Source: Prorocentrum cordatum (taxonomy: Eukaryota > Sar > Dinophyceae > Prorocentrales > Prorocentraceae). From it: 64,000 nucleotides of DNA. Shown one piece after another: positions 43,275 through 54,418 of the stretch. The stretch spans positions 126,001 through 190,000 of the forward strand of contig CAUYUJ010010391.1 in assembly GCA_963575745.1 (NCBI GenBank). The letters run 5' to 3'. Every line of letters begins with the position of its first letter. The stretch's first letter is position 1. A program made the position numbers and the translations under genes. A model generated the notes under the pieces. The model searched no databases, was not told the DNA's origin, and saw nothing but the letters and a program-made list of their open reading frames with translations.

Positions 43275-44095
43275 AGCTCCCTGTGTGGCTGCGAATTGCG
43301 CCATTTCTGTGGACTCCTGGGGGGGGTCCAACCGAGTAGGGGGACACGCGTATCCAGCCGGGACCTCGTGGCTCCCTGGGTGGCTGCGAAGTGCGCAACT
43401 GCCGCCACTTTCGGGGGCTCCTGTGAGTTCCAGCGGGGACGGGCCACGCAAATCCAGCCGGGAACTCGCAGTTCCCTAATAGATGTGGAATGCGCAACTG
43501 CCGCCACTCTGGTGGGGTCCTGGGAAGATTCACGGAAAAAGGGGCCACGCGAATCCAGCCAGGACCTGGCAGTTTCTTGACTGGTTGCGTCATGCGCAAC
43601 TGTCGTCATTTTCGTAGGCCCCTTGGAAATTCAGCGGAATGCGGGGCCACGTGGATTCAGCCAGGTCCTCGCAGCTCCCGGGGTAGCAGCGAAGTGCGCA
43701 ACTGCCGCGGCTTTCGTGGGCCCGTGGTAACTCCAGCGTAATAAAGACACGCTGGTCCAGCCAAGACCTCGCGGTTTCCTGGGCGGCTGCGAAGTGGCAG
43801 CTGTCGCCAGGTTCGTGGGCTCCTGGGAGGTCCAGCGGGAAAAGGGCGGCTTCTGGGGCGGCTGCGAAGCAGCAGCTGTCGCCACTTTCATGGGCTCCGC
43901 GGGGGTCCAGCGTAAAAGGGGGCGACGCAGATCTAGCCGGGACCTCGCGGTTCCCGCAAGTATCTTACTTTCCTGGGTGGTCCAGGCCACGCGGGTCCAG
44001 CCTGGACCTCGTAGTTCCACAATGCGCAACTGTCACCACTTTCGTGAGCTCCTGGGAAATCCACCTGAATGGGGGGCCGCGCGAATCAGGCCAAG
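43275..44095 (+). repeat. Satellite 2, ~8 units of ~100 bp
   Basis: Units share GCGAAGTGCGCAACTGCCGC followed by CACTTTCGTGGGCTCCTGGG and CCACGCGAATCCAGCC(G/A)GGACCTCG. The sequence differs from satellite 1 but the unit length is similar. Frames carry AATAQ/FQ-type repeats and are not genes. Confidence 0.85.
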
Positions 44096-45027
44096 ACCCG
44101 TCCTGGGCGCAGCTGGCGGACCTGGCCACGCGCCTCCAGATCCAAGGTTTGCTGCCCGCACGGAACATGCTTGAAACAGTCAGTGGAGATGGCGCGCGCG
44201 CTCGGCTTTACCAAATTCCTGCGCGATTGAAGGGAAGAGAACGGCAAGCGGTGAAAGGCGAAAACGCGCACTGGCTACTACTTTAGCGACGCCGTCGGCG
44301 ATGCTTGCGACGGGCAAATACGGCTCGAATATGAAAGGGCGCGCGCCCATGTGGCGCGTGGCGCTGTGCCGTCAAGGGCCGCGCGGCGCTGTTGCAACAC
44401 AGAACGCAGGGCGCTGGAACGTCACGTAGCGCATGGCGTTGCCCTCAGTGGCCCTTCCCTTCCTCGTCCTCAAGCGCCCGCCCCCCGCAACGGCACCGCG
44501 GGCGAACCGAGCAGATGTACCGCATGTCGCCGTTACTCTCGCAAGCGTGTGTTTCTTTTCCCTCGCAACCCTCCTTGCCCTCCTCCCCCTTTTCCTCCTC
44601 TTGCTCCTCCTCCTCCTCCTCCTCCTCCTCCTCCTCCCACTTTTCTTCCCCGTTCTATGTTGCGCAGGTGTGCGACGTGGGGCCCGACATTTCATCGCCC
44701 ATCCGAATGTTCCATATCTCGCAATGTGTACTTGTGTATGAAGCGTTCACATCAATAGTCGCCTCACGTGCAGATGGGGTTGGGGCACGTCTAGCGTAAA
44801 TTCTCGTATTTCCGTGAAGACACAATGCCGACAATTTCGATCTAGGCTTCAAAATAATGGCAATCGCGGGTCGGACACTTTCGTCGTGGAAAGGTTTTTC
44901 GACGTTTTCGTCCTTCGGGGGCCCTCGCTGGGCCCCGAGGCAATTAAAGACAACTCGGGCTGAAAAGCGTAAGAAAAGGTCGGGACTTCTGAGAGAGCGC
45001 GTTTCACGGGCGCTTGCCCTGGGAGCA
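44096..45027. other. No recognisable gene; CTC tract
   Basis: CTCCTC tract at 44595-44636. No domain recognised. Confidence 0.4.
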
Positions 45028-45354
45028 TTCGGCGGCGCGTTTCGAACCGGAGGGTGGGGGATTCCCCTCACCCCTGACCCCCCTTCCAAAACTCCCCCCG
45101 TCCCAGGGGGGGGGTTCAAACCCCCCCCCCCTCCCCTCCTTGGCGCCGGCGCTGGCGGCGGCCAGCAGCGCCGACGGCAGACGCAGCGACGATGACCAGA
45201 GAGGGCCCAAGGGGGGGGGAGGTGCAAAACCCCCTTTTGGCCCCAGCGCCGGCGCCGGCGCTGGCGGCGGCCAGTAGCACCGACTGCGGGAACGCGGCGA
45301 CGTTGACAAGAGAGGGCCAAAAGGCCGCAGAGGTAAAACACAAATCGCCATATA
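45028..45354. repeat. Conserved 25-mer, copy 2, and repeated GGCGGCGGCCAG(C/T)AGC
   Basis: ATTCGGCGGCGCGTTTCGAA plus CCGG at 45028-45052 equals the sequence at 36116. It is followed by two copies of GCGCTGGCGGCGGCCAG(C/T)A with CGAC.GC and GAGAGGGCC(C/A)A (45149-45215 and 45254-45320). Confidence 0.6.
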
Positions 45355-46660
45355 CATCACCACAACAACCACCACCACCACAAACCACCAAGCCCAACCG
45401 GGAAAGGCCACACACAACCAAACCCAAACAGAAAATCAGCCACACCTACCACAAACCGCACAAACCCGCCCCCCCCACCACCAAACGCGCAGACCCCGCA
45501 CCCACCACCACCACCACCACAACCATCATCAACACCAGCACTACCTGACCCAAGGCCAAAACACGGTCGCGGGAAGACCCGAAGGCCTCACCAAGACCAC
45601 CATCATCACCACAAACCACCACACCACCACCACCACCGCCACCACCACCATCAACCAGCACAACCCACCACCACCACAACCACCACCACCACAAACCACA
45701 GCACAACCACCACACCACCAAAAACGCCACCACCACCGCCACAGCCCACCACAACCACCACGACCACCACGACCACCACAAACCACCTCACCACTACCAC
45801 CACCACCACCGTCACCACCACCACCACCACAACCCACCACCACCACAAACCACACCACCACCGCCATCACCACCAGCCACCACCACCAACACCACCACCA
45901 GCAGCACACTCACCACCACCACCATCACAACCCACCACCACCACCACAAATCACCAGCCACCACCACCACAACTCACCATCACCACCACCATAACCCACC
46001 ACGCAACCACCACCACCACAGCCACCATCACCACCACCACCACCACAACCCACCACCACCACCACCACACCCACAACAACCCACCACCACGACCACCACC
46101 ACCACCACACTTTATCACACTACCGCCAACGCTACAACCACCACCTCACTACCAGAACAACCTACCACCACCACCAAAAGCCACCACACCACCGCCACCA
46201 CCACCACCACAACCCACCACAACCACCACGACCACCACCACCACCACAAACCACCACACCACTACCACCACCATCACCACCACCACGACCACCACCACTA
46301 CAACCCACCACCACCACCACAAACCACCACACCACCACCACAGCCACCACCACCACCACTACAACCAGCAGAACCCCCCACCAACACAATCACCACCATC
46401 ACCACAAACCACCACACCACGGCCACCACCACCACAACCCCCCACAACCACCACGACTACCATCACCACCGCAAACCACCACACCACTACCACCACCATC
46501 ACCACCACCACCGCCACCACCACAACCACAACCCACCACTACCACCACCACCACCACCACCACCACTACCACAAACCATCACACCACCAGCACAACAACC
46601 ACCAAAACCATCACCACTACCACCCACAACCCACCACACCACCACAGCTCACCACCACCA
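45355..46660 (+). repeat. CAC/CCA tract, ~1.3 kb
   Basis: Imperfect CCACCACCACAACC-type repeat throughout, with one unrelated patch (45541-45595). Frames give Thr/His/Pro or, on the minus strand, Trp/Gly/Val-rich peptides only. Confidence 0.9.
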
Positions 46661-47920
46661 TCAACATCTCAGAGAGGCCGCAAGAGACGTCCAAGAGGCG
46701 CCCAGGAGGCTCCACAAATGCCCTTCAGAGGCTCCGGAGAGCCCTCTGACGAGACCCAAAGAGGCATCCATGAGGACTCTGACCCAAAAACCAGGCACGG
46801 TGGCGGAGCGTCGTCGTCGTCGTCGTCGTCATCGTTGTCGCCGTCGGCTTTGTCGACGCTCCCCGCCGCCGCCGCCAATCGCCGCAAGCGCCGGCGCCGG
46901 CCAACAAAAGGAAGTCGTCGTCTTCATCGACGCTCCCCGCCGCCGCCGCCGGTTGCCACCGACGCCAGCGCTGGCACGAGGAGAGGGAGAGAGGAGAAAC
47001 ACGGGGGGGGGGGTTTGAACCCCTACCCCCCCTCCGTTACAAAAGAGGGGGGGTGTTCGAACCCCACCCCCCTCAATTCAGGGGGGGTGGTCCGGTTCCA
47101 AATTCCTTCCCCCTCCAAGCGCCCACAGAACGCGCTCTTTCGGACTTCTGGGGGACCCCGTATTGAGAAACCCAGGACATCGGATGCCTGGGATGATACT
47201 TCTCACTCACTGTGGATCCAGGGGGGTCGCCACGTCGTGAGACTCCCTGCTGGACTGCTGTCTCGCTGGGCGTTCCTTGTCGTCTTTCGTTGTCCCGTCC
47301 TGCCTCATGTTCCCTGCTTCTCGTCTCTCCAGTCTTACTTATTTTCAGCTGTCTACTACGGGGGCCCTCGGCGTAAAACAAGCCACCCGGGATGGTGCGC
47401 GCTAAGTCTTCCAAGAGCGCCTCAAGAGGGCCGTAAGAGCCCGAGACGGCATGAGTCTACCTCAAGGCGGCCCCGAGACGGTCTAAGAGGCCCCAGAAGA
47501 GCCCACCGTATCGTGGAACAGCCCCGACTTCTTCAATGGTTTCAGTTGACAGTGTTCCTCCTGAAATCTCCCAAGGTAGCTTCAATGCGGCCCCAGATGC
47601 CCAACTATAGGTCCAAACTCGCTCGTGGTCCCAAGGCGGCCTCTAGAGGCCGCATGACGCCGCCAACATCGTTCACGATGGCCCCAAGTCGGCCAGAATA
47701 TTCTCCCAAGCTCCCAATAATCCCCAACATTGCCCCTGGCGGTTCCAATGCAGCCCCACTGTTTCAAGAGGTAACCCTGAGGTGGCCACCAGAAGCCCAA
47801 GATGCCCCTTCATATGCTCTCGTATGACCCAAGACACACCCGAGGTGGCCCAAACATGCTCCCAAGACGGCTCTTCCTGGGGCCCGCGGGGGTTGCGTAG
47901 CTCTTCAGACAGAGAAAGCA
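46661..47920. other. No recognisable gene; GTC run and CCAAGAGGC-type words
   Basis: (GTC)n at 46810-46832. G7-G9 and C-run pairs at 47003-47090 give GGTTTGAACCCC / GTTCGAACCCC words. 47400-47880 carries the quasi-repeat character. No domains. Confidence 0.4.
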
Positions 47921-47924
47921 TGCA

Positions 47925-48020
47925 GCAGGAGAGAAAGAGAGAGAAAGAAATAGAGGGAGAAAGAGAAGGAGAGAGAGAGAGAGAGAGAGACAGAGAGGGA
48001 GAGAGAGAGAGAGAGAGAGA
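47925..48020. repeat. GA-rich tract
   Basis: GAGAAAGAGAGAGAAAG-type purine tract leading to a purer (GA)n. Confidence 0.9.
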
Positions 48021-48399
48021 AACACAAGTAGGTAGCAATGGTAATCAAACCTCTGTAAATCACATGATCTACTCACAATCGTATGTGCTGAATATAGCTT
48101 GCTATGAACCGTTGGCGCATACTCCTGCAGTGGGTTGTCAACGAGTAGACGGCGTCCAGATAATCGGCAGGGCAGCGACAATATAGGTCCAAGATCGCCC
48201 AAGATGGCCTTCAGAGGAGCGAAGACGCCACCAACATCGCTCAAGATGGCCCCAGATCGACCCCCAAATGCTCCCAATAAATACATGGCCCTCGGATGCC
48301 TCGTGATACTGCCGAGCGGGCTCGGCGGATTCTTGCATAAATTCAAGGCGGAGAGGCGGAGGGCCGCGCGGGCGCTTACAGCCGCCTGCCGAGGCCGCC
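48021..48399 (-). other. Region 3' of the retroelement frame
   Basis: On the minus strand this follows the stop codon. About 48300-48399 may be the element's 3' UTR; from about 48290 the CCAAGATGGCC-type sequence begins, so the element may end there. No poly-A tail and no matching target duplication were found. Confidence 0.35.
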
Positions 48400-51300
48400 T
48401 CAGCCCGCGGCGCGCGTCCCCGCGCGGCCTGCGCGGGCGGCCGCTCCCGTCGCGGCTCGCCCGCGCTCGCGGGCCGCCGCTGCGTCCGCGAAGCCGTGGG
48501 CTCCACGTACACCCTCGAGCCCTGGGCGGGACCGCCGCGGCTCGGCGGCCTCCTCCCGCGGGGCCGCCGCGGCCAGCCGCCGCGTAGCCGCGGCGCTCGG
48601 CGGCGCAGCCGCCTGGCTCCCAGCGCCAGCCGCAGGCGGTGGGGGCTGGGCGGCTGCTGGCAGCCGCTGCGCTGGCACGGGCGTTGCCACGAGCGCCTGC
48701 CCCTCCGCGCCGTGGCCCTGCCTGGCCTGGAGTGCCGCCGCCCAGCGCCGGCGCGTGCACTCCGTTGGAGAGGCCAGCGGCGCGATCCGCTCCTTCGACG
48801 CTGGCAGGATGCCGCGAGCGAAGTCCGACCGCGCCTGGGCTCTGGATCCCTTCTTGCACTTGGGCTGCCCAGCCGCCGCGTTGGCCCCGCACTGCTTGCC
48901 CAGGCCGCGGCGCGCGTACCTGGGGGGGCGGCAGTTCATCCAGCAAGCCGCGCAGACCAAGAAGGGCTCGGAGTCGTCACCTTCGACTCTCGACTCCATG
49001 AGGAGGTGGCCGTTGACCCTCCATCCCGCTGGACGGGCTGCATCAGCCGCCTCCGCAGTGGCTGGTCCGCTGCTCGCCGCCTCCGCCGCCGCCAGGCGCG
49101 GGCAGGGCGCGGGGGCTGAGGCCTCGCGGCGCCTCGGCTGCACCTGCGCCCTGCGCTGGGCGACGCGTCGCAGGGCATCCGCGGGCGACGCGGCCGAGGC
49201 GGGGCGGCGCACCATGGGCGAAGGGCGCGAGCTGGAGGCGCCGGCAGCCGCCACCGCTGCCAGGGCCGCCGCCGTGGCGAGGAGGGGGCCGCCATCAGCC
49301 GCCGAGGCCTGCGCCTCGGCGTAGCCACCGCAAAGCTCCGCGTCGATCTCCTTCACGTTGCCATCGCCATACAGCGCGACGTGCTCCGCGTCGCGTGGCG
49401 CCTGGCGAACCTGCCGCGGGCGGCGCGCCACGGGGGCAGCTGGGGGCGGCAGGCTGCTGTCTGCAGGCCGCGGCGGCTGCCCAGGGCCTCCGCCAGCGGC
49501 GTGCCCGACAGCGGCGGCTGCCTCGCGGCCCTCGGGGAGCTCGATGGGTTCCGAGATGCCGCTGCCGCGCGCCAGCGCCGCGCCGTCAGGAGCAGCCAAC
49601 AGCGCGTCCAGCCCCGCGATGCCAGCCGCGCGCACCTCCACGTCGTGTTTCTTCCCTAACTGGCCGCGCCCCTGGGACTGCGACTTCGGTGGGCTGAATC
49701 CACCTGTCCCAGGGGCGGGCTCCGCCGCGGCGGCGAACAGGGGGTCGGCCTCGCCGTCGAGCTCCTCCGCAATGCAGGGGGTGAGGTCCCGCAAGCCCGA
49801 CTCCGTGTCCTGGACCTCGAAATCGGCGGCGAAGCGCGCCGCGAAGCGGGTGCGGGCCTGGCAGCCCTGGAGCAGGCGGGCCTCCTCGTCGGCGATGGCG
49901 TGCATCGCCGCGCCCGCCTTCGCGAGCTGGCCCAAGAGGCGGTTGCCGAAGAGCTCCACCTCCATGAGGTCGCCCCGCTCGATGGCCGCCCGCGAACGGG
50001 AGGGGATGAGCTTCAGGGCAGACGGCGCCGCACCCCTCGCCTGCGCCACCCACTCGCCAACGGTCGTGAGAACCGCCACCGACCAGACCGCGCTCCTGAT
50101 CATCAGGTCGTTGTTGACGCAGGAGCCGTCCGTGAAGACGAGGGTGCCCGCGGGCACCACGAGTGCGCCCGCGTCCCAGCCGCGCGAGCGGCGCTCCCCG
50201 CCAGGGACACAGCGCGGCCTCTGCACCTGGCACTGGGCGCCGACGAAGAGGTCCTGGCAGAAGAGCTCCTCGTAGCGGTGGCCCATCAAGCTCACCAACT
50301 CGGCAGTTCGCTTGAAACGGTCGTGGCCGGTCCGCGCGTAGAACTTGCCGTCGAGATAGACTGAGGCTGCCCCAAAGCCAAGCTGGCGGGCGAGCGCGAG
50401 CCCCAGGTTGTGTGGGTAGACCGCCATGTCACAGCTGTTCGCATCCTCGCCCCAGACCAAAGTGGGCTGGTGGTCCTTCTCCCACTTGACACCGTAGCGG
50501 CGGCGCACCCTGCGCCAGATGCGCAACCACTTGCCCATGGGGCCGATCGGGCGGCGGCCTCCGTCTGGCTTCCCCAGGAAGAGGAACACCGTGGTGAAGA
50601 GGGCCGTGGGCTGCGGCTGCAACACCCAAGCCGTGAGCACCTCTGCCATCATATCGGCGAAGGGCCTGCCCTGGGAGAGGACCAGCCGCGGGTGGAACGC
50701 ATCCCAGCCCAGAGCGGTCTGCTTCGGGAGCGACTTCGCCGCCTCGAGGCTGTCGCCCACCGTGAACGGGGGCAACGCCATGGAGCAGATCCAATCGGCT
50801 GGTCTGGTCCTGTGCTCCCTATCGGCTCCTTTCCAGAAGGCCTTCCACTCAATGCGGACCTGGTTCTGGGCTTGCTGGACTACAACGGGGAGCGTCAGCC
50901 AGTCGGGGCAGCGCGCGATCACCGAGTCCAGCACCTGATCGCGGTCCTGTATGACATCGCGGGCTCCCTTCGCCCCTTTCGTCGAGGCCACGTCCACGTA
51001 GTCCATCCAGCGCAGCCTGGCCGCCTTGGCTTCTTCTTTGCAGAGTCTCGCCGCCGCGCTCTCGATCATCTGCAGGAAGGCCTGCCCTTGCACAGAGGGC
51101 TCTTGGATCACCACAGTCAGCGAGTCCAGCTTAGTGCCTTCAAACATGGAGCAGCCCGCCTGCTCGAACTTGGGCCCCAAGCTATTGGCCACCTGCACCA
51201 GGTGCTTCATGTAGCCCCCGTGCCCCTCAGGGGGTGAGCTGACGGCAGCAGCCGCACTGAGCTGCCTGGCGATCCTCCCGAGGCAGCGCCAGCACTTGGT

Positions 51301-52238
51301 GAGGGGGCTAAGCTTCCTGACAGCCTCCGTGCGCTGCAGCTTGGCCAGCTGGAGGGGCTTGGCCTGCGGTCGCCCTGGCTGGGGCTGGGCTGCAGGCCCC
51401 GCGGCTGCCGCGGCGCCCGCGCGGCCGCCAGGCGGGCGGCTGCCCGCCGCCTTGGGGCTCCGAACCTCAGGGGGTCTCACGCCCTCGCCCTTAGCCTCGC
51501 CAACTTGAATTGGGCACCCACTATTCCGTATGGGCCCCTGGCTGGGCTGAGGACTGCCAGTCCTTCGGTCGGGCCCATCCAAGTCCGCCGCAGCGCTTGG
51601 CTCTGTCCTGCTACTGAGCGCCTTGAACTTGGAACCATGGCGCGCATCGTCGGAGCGTCGGCCCTGGCGCAGCAGCGGCCCAGTGAAGGGAAGCCCTTCC
51701 CCAGCGTCGGCCTCGACGTTGGCCGCCAGGTAGGCGTGCATGCCGCCGCTCGGCGCCGCCTTCGCCGCGGGGCGGCTGGGCGCCGCCGCCACTGCCTCCT
51801 CAGCCCCGTCTGGGACGGGCGGCGCCGCGCTTACGGGGCCGCCGCCTGGCAGCAGGGTGCTACCCGCGGGCCTGGCCGCTGCCCGCAGCAGCGCCAGCAG
51901 CAGGTGGAGGGGCCGCCGCAGCAGCCTTTTGGTCGGCAGCGCGCTGTCGGGCCGCCTCGTCTGCCGCTCGGCTCTCCACGGCGGCCGCTGGGGGGGCCCT
52001 GCACCAGGCGCAGCGCCTGCTGCTGGGGCGGCGGCAGCAGCAGGGGCGGCCGCCTGTCCTGCTGGCTGCGGCGGGGCGGCCGCGCCCCGCACGGGGGTGC
52101 CAGCGGCCACGGCTGCTGCAGGCCCCTCCACGGTGCGCTTGCGCTTCTTGGCCGCCTCCTCCTCGATCTGGCGCTTGATGCGCTGCTGGTGCTCCTGGCA
52201 GTTGCGCTCGAACGTAGCCTGCGCCCCCTGCGTGATCT
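48400..52238 (-). CDS. Retroelement polyprotein: RT N-terminal half, RNase H fragments, Cys-rich C terminus
   Basis: One frame open from just after CTAG at 52238 to a TGA at 48400-48402, about 1280 codons. In order: ERNCQEHQQRIKRQIEEEAA helix and a KKRKR basic patch (52135-52149); 250 Ala/Pro-rich residues; an RT upstream region (LPPFTVGDSLEAAKSLPKQT, GWDAFHPRL, FLFLGKPDGGRRPIGPMGKW, 50700-50530); RT motif A-like SVYLDGKFYARTGHDRF, Asp at 50350-50352; then an abrupt jump to LVFTDGSC, the first RNase H strand, Asp at 50128-50130; VELFGNRLLGQLAKAGAAMH, like the RNase H C-terminal helix; and LVCAACWMNC..GKQC (about 48930-48960). RT motifs B and C (the YxDD box) and the RNase H middle are missing, yet the frame is uninterrupted. 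This type of RT/RNase H polyprotein is, to my knowledge, abundant in dinoflagellates. Not active as it stands; domestication is possible but unproven, and high GC favours long frames. Confidence 0.75.
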
Positions 52239-52364
52239 AGAAAAAAAATAAAAAAAACAAAAAAAAAAAAAAAAAACAAACAGCAAAAAAAAAAAAAAGA
52301 AGAAGGAAAAGGAAGACAAAAAAAAAAAAAAACAAAAAAAAAAAAAAAGAAAAAAAGAAAAACG

Positions 52365-52404
<40 letters not shown>

Positions 52405-52583
52405 AAAGAAAAGAAGAAAAAAAAAAAAAAAAAAACAAAAAAAAAAAAATTAAGAAAAAAAAAAAAGAGACTTGCAGGAATCAACGTTAGAGAAAAAAGA
52501 AAAAACAAAAAAAAAAAAAAAAAAAAATAAAGAGACAAAAAAAATAAAAAAAAAAAAAACAAAAAAAAAAAAAAAAAAAAAAA

Positions 52584-52621
<38 letters not shown>

Positions 52622-52651
52622 AAAATCACAAAAAAAAAAAAGGGAAAAAAG

Positions 52652-52692
<41 letters not shown>

Positions 52693-52705
52693 AAAAAAAA
52701 AAAAA
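52239..52705 (-). other. A-rich block (T-rich on coding strand) splitting the retroelement frame
   Basis: 467 bases, over 90% A on the plus strand, with scattered C, G, T and one ordinary patch (52467-52492, GAGACTTGCAGGAATCAACG). On the coding strand it ends TTTTCTAG directly before the open frame resumes, like an intron acceptor, and the patch contains CTAAC, a branch-point-like word. No GT donor keeps phase; a GA donor (after CTCTGT) would. Alternatives: a later poly(A) insertion or a sequencing/assembly artefact. Confidence 0.6.
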
Positions 52706-53506
52706 CTCCCCGTCACAGAGGCGCCTGAGGGTGGCCTGCGCCTCCTCCTCCAGCTCCGCGAAGTTCTCGAATGACTACGCGTCGAAGTTGAAGGTGAGCT
52801 GCCTCGCTCCATCGGGCTGGGCGCCCACGACACCAGCCGCTTGGGCTCGCTGGCGGAGGAGGGCGTTCTCCTCCTCTTTGGCCTCTGCGAGGTTGACCGC
52901 CGCCTCGTCGCGCCAGCCTCGGCACAGAGCGAGGTGGTCCTCCGCCGCCACGAGCGCGTCCGCCGCCTCGTCGAGCTGGCGCTGGAGGTGGATCCGCTTC
53001 GCCGTGGCCGACTGCAGCCTCTGCTCGAGCGGCTTCGGAGCTGGGGCGGCCGCGGGCGCGACGCAGCCCCGCGCGTCACGGACTGCCTCCTGCAGCCTGG
53101 CCGCGATGGCGGGGTCCCCGCAGGCGAGGAGCGTTTCGAGCTCGCTCTCGGGGGGGGCCGACCAGGGGGCCTTCGGGAAGGCGCCTCCGCCACGGCCACC
53201 CGCGCCCCCACCGCCGCCACGGGAGGCTGCACCACCACCGCCGCCGCGGGAGGCTCCTCCACGGCCCTTGCCGCCCTTCCCGCCCTTGGCGCCATTCTTC
53301 GGTGGGCCTCCGCTGCCGCCTCCTCGCAGTGCGGGTTGGGAGCCGCCGCCGCCGTCGTCCGCCCAGACCCCGACGCGGGGCGAAGGCTTCGAGGGCGCCA
53401 GCTCCAGCCCGATCCCGCACAGCCAGCACTTCGCATTCCTGCGGAAGTTCCAGCGGAAACGGCAGCCCGTGCACACGACAAAGCCAGGCTCGGCCTTCGG
53501 CCCCAT
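52706..53506 (-). CDS. Retroelement N-terminal region: zinc ribbon + coiled coil
   Basis: Starts at a true ATG (53504-53506). Residues about 10-30 form a CxxC-x11-CxxC ribbon (VCTGCRFRWNFRRNAKCWLC), similar to RanBP2-type zinc fingers. A Gly/Arg-rich linker of about 70 residues follows (GGGGGAASRGGGGGAGG). Then comes a coiled coil, from PLEQRLQSATAKRIHLQRQL to EENALLRQRAQ. There is one in-frame TAG at 52775-52777, after which the frame continues as SFENFAELEEEAQATLRRLC up to the A-rich block. The start lies 216 bases downstream of the relict spliced leader, a sensible 5' UTR. Together with 48400-52238 it makes one element. The stop codon suggests decay. Confidence 0.7.
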
Positions 53507-53721
53507 CGCCGGAACGGGCGGGCGCGCTGCTCAGCCGCGGGCGTGCAGCAGGCAGGTGCCGACGGGGGCGGACCCGCCGACACAGAAGAAGCCGTGACCC
53601 GCAGGTCCAGGGTGCTGCAGTGGCAGCAGACACTTGTTGGAAAGGAAGGTAGCCTCAAAGCAAAACCTCCCTCGCGCTTAGTCGCCCCGAAAGACTCGCG
53701 GTCGTCGGGACGGTTCATTGC
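53507..53721 (-). other. 5' UTR of the retroelement
   Basis: Sequence between the relict spliced leader and the ATG of the zinc-ribbon protein. An upstream ATG follows the leader within 10 bases (GGCAATGAACCG) in another frame. Confidence 0.5.
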
Positions 53722-53742
53722 CTTGAGTCAGAATGGCTACGG
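53722..53742 (-). other. Relict dinoflagellate spliced leader at the 5' end of the retroelement
   Basis: On the minus strand TCCGTAGCCATTCTGACTCA then AG: 19 of 21 core positions of the dinoflagellate spliced leader, with T at the variable first base. The two changes are T to C and G to A, both transitions. It sits on the same strand as the retroelement and immediately 5' of its UTR. Trans-splicing adds this leader to nuclear mRNAs, so its presence in DNA marks a cDNA copy of a trans-spliced transcript. Confidence 0.85.
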
Positions 53743-53750
53743 ACTGTGAA

Positions 53751-53913
53751 GGCATTGGATAAGGAACCATCAGGCAAGGAACCCAGGGTATGGAAGCCAG
53801 TGGGGCAGCACCTAAGGCTTGACCATGGACATCAACGCCACCCTCATCAGATAAGGACCCCTCCAGGGTCTGACGCCTCCTGGGCACATTCCTCAACGAA
53901 CGCCCCCGCCGTA
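53751..53913 (-). repeat. 163-bp dispersed repeat, copy 2
   Basis: Inverted relative of 24654-24816. On the minus strand it ends TTATCCAATGCC 8 bases before the spliced leader. In the other copy the same end is followed within 4 bases by an SL-like CCGTAACTC. Confidence 0.85.
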
Positions 53914-54084
53914 GCCCCAATATGGCATAGAGATAACCTGAAGGGGGCTCCCAACTGCCCCGGTATGTCGCTGAGCAAGCTCTTCCACTGCCTACGCTGT
54001 CTCACAATGTATCCTCTCAGGATGGCCTTCCGCCTGGGAGGCCAGCGGCAGAGGGCGCAACAGACAGAGAACACATACACACTG

Positions 54085-54286
54085 ATAGAGAGAGAGAGAG
54101 AGAGAGAGCGAGATAATTAAACAACCAAGAGGGAGAGAGAGGGAGAGGAACGTGAAGGATACATGACACACACACACACACACACGCACAACACACAAAC
54201 ACACACACACACGCACGCACGCTTGCACGCTTGCAAGCGCACGCGCACGCGCACACGCACCCGCACGCGCACACACATATCAATAT

Positions 54287-54340
<54 letters not shown>

Positions 54341-54377
54341 CGAAAGAGGGAGAGAGAGAGAGAGAGAGAAATAAAGC

Positions 54378-54415
<38 letters not shown>
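54085..54415. repeat. (GA)n and (CA)n tracts
   Basis: GA 54090-54111; CA with interruptions 54170-54210 and CGCACG words to 54270; GA 54289-54416 with interruptions. Low-complexity only. Confidence 0.9.

Positions 54416-54416
<1 letters not shown>

Positions 54417-54418
<2 letters not shown>

Noticed and set aside
52239-52705. Poly(A) tail of an mRNA-derived insertion on the plus strand
   Set aside because: No plus-strand coding unit ends at 52239, and the coding element reads through from the other strand; kept open only as a possible later insertion.
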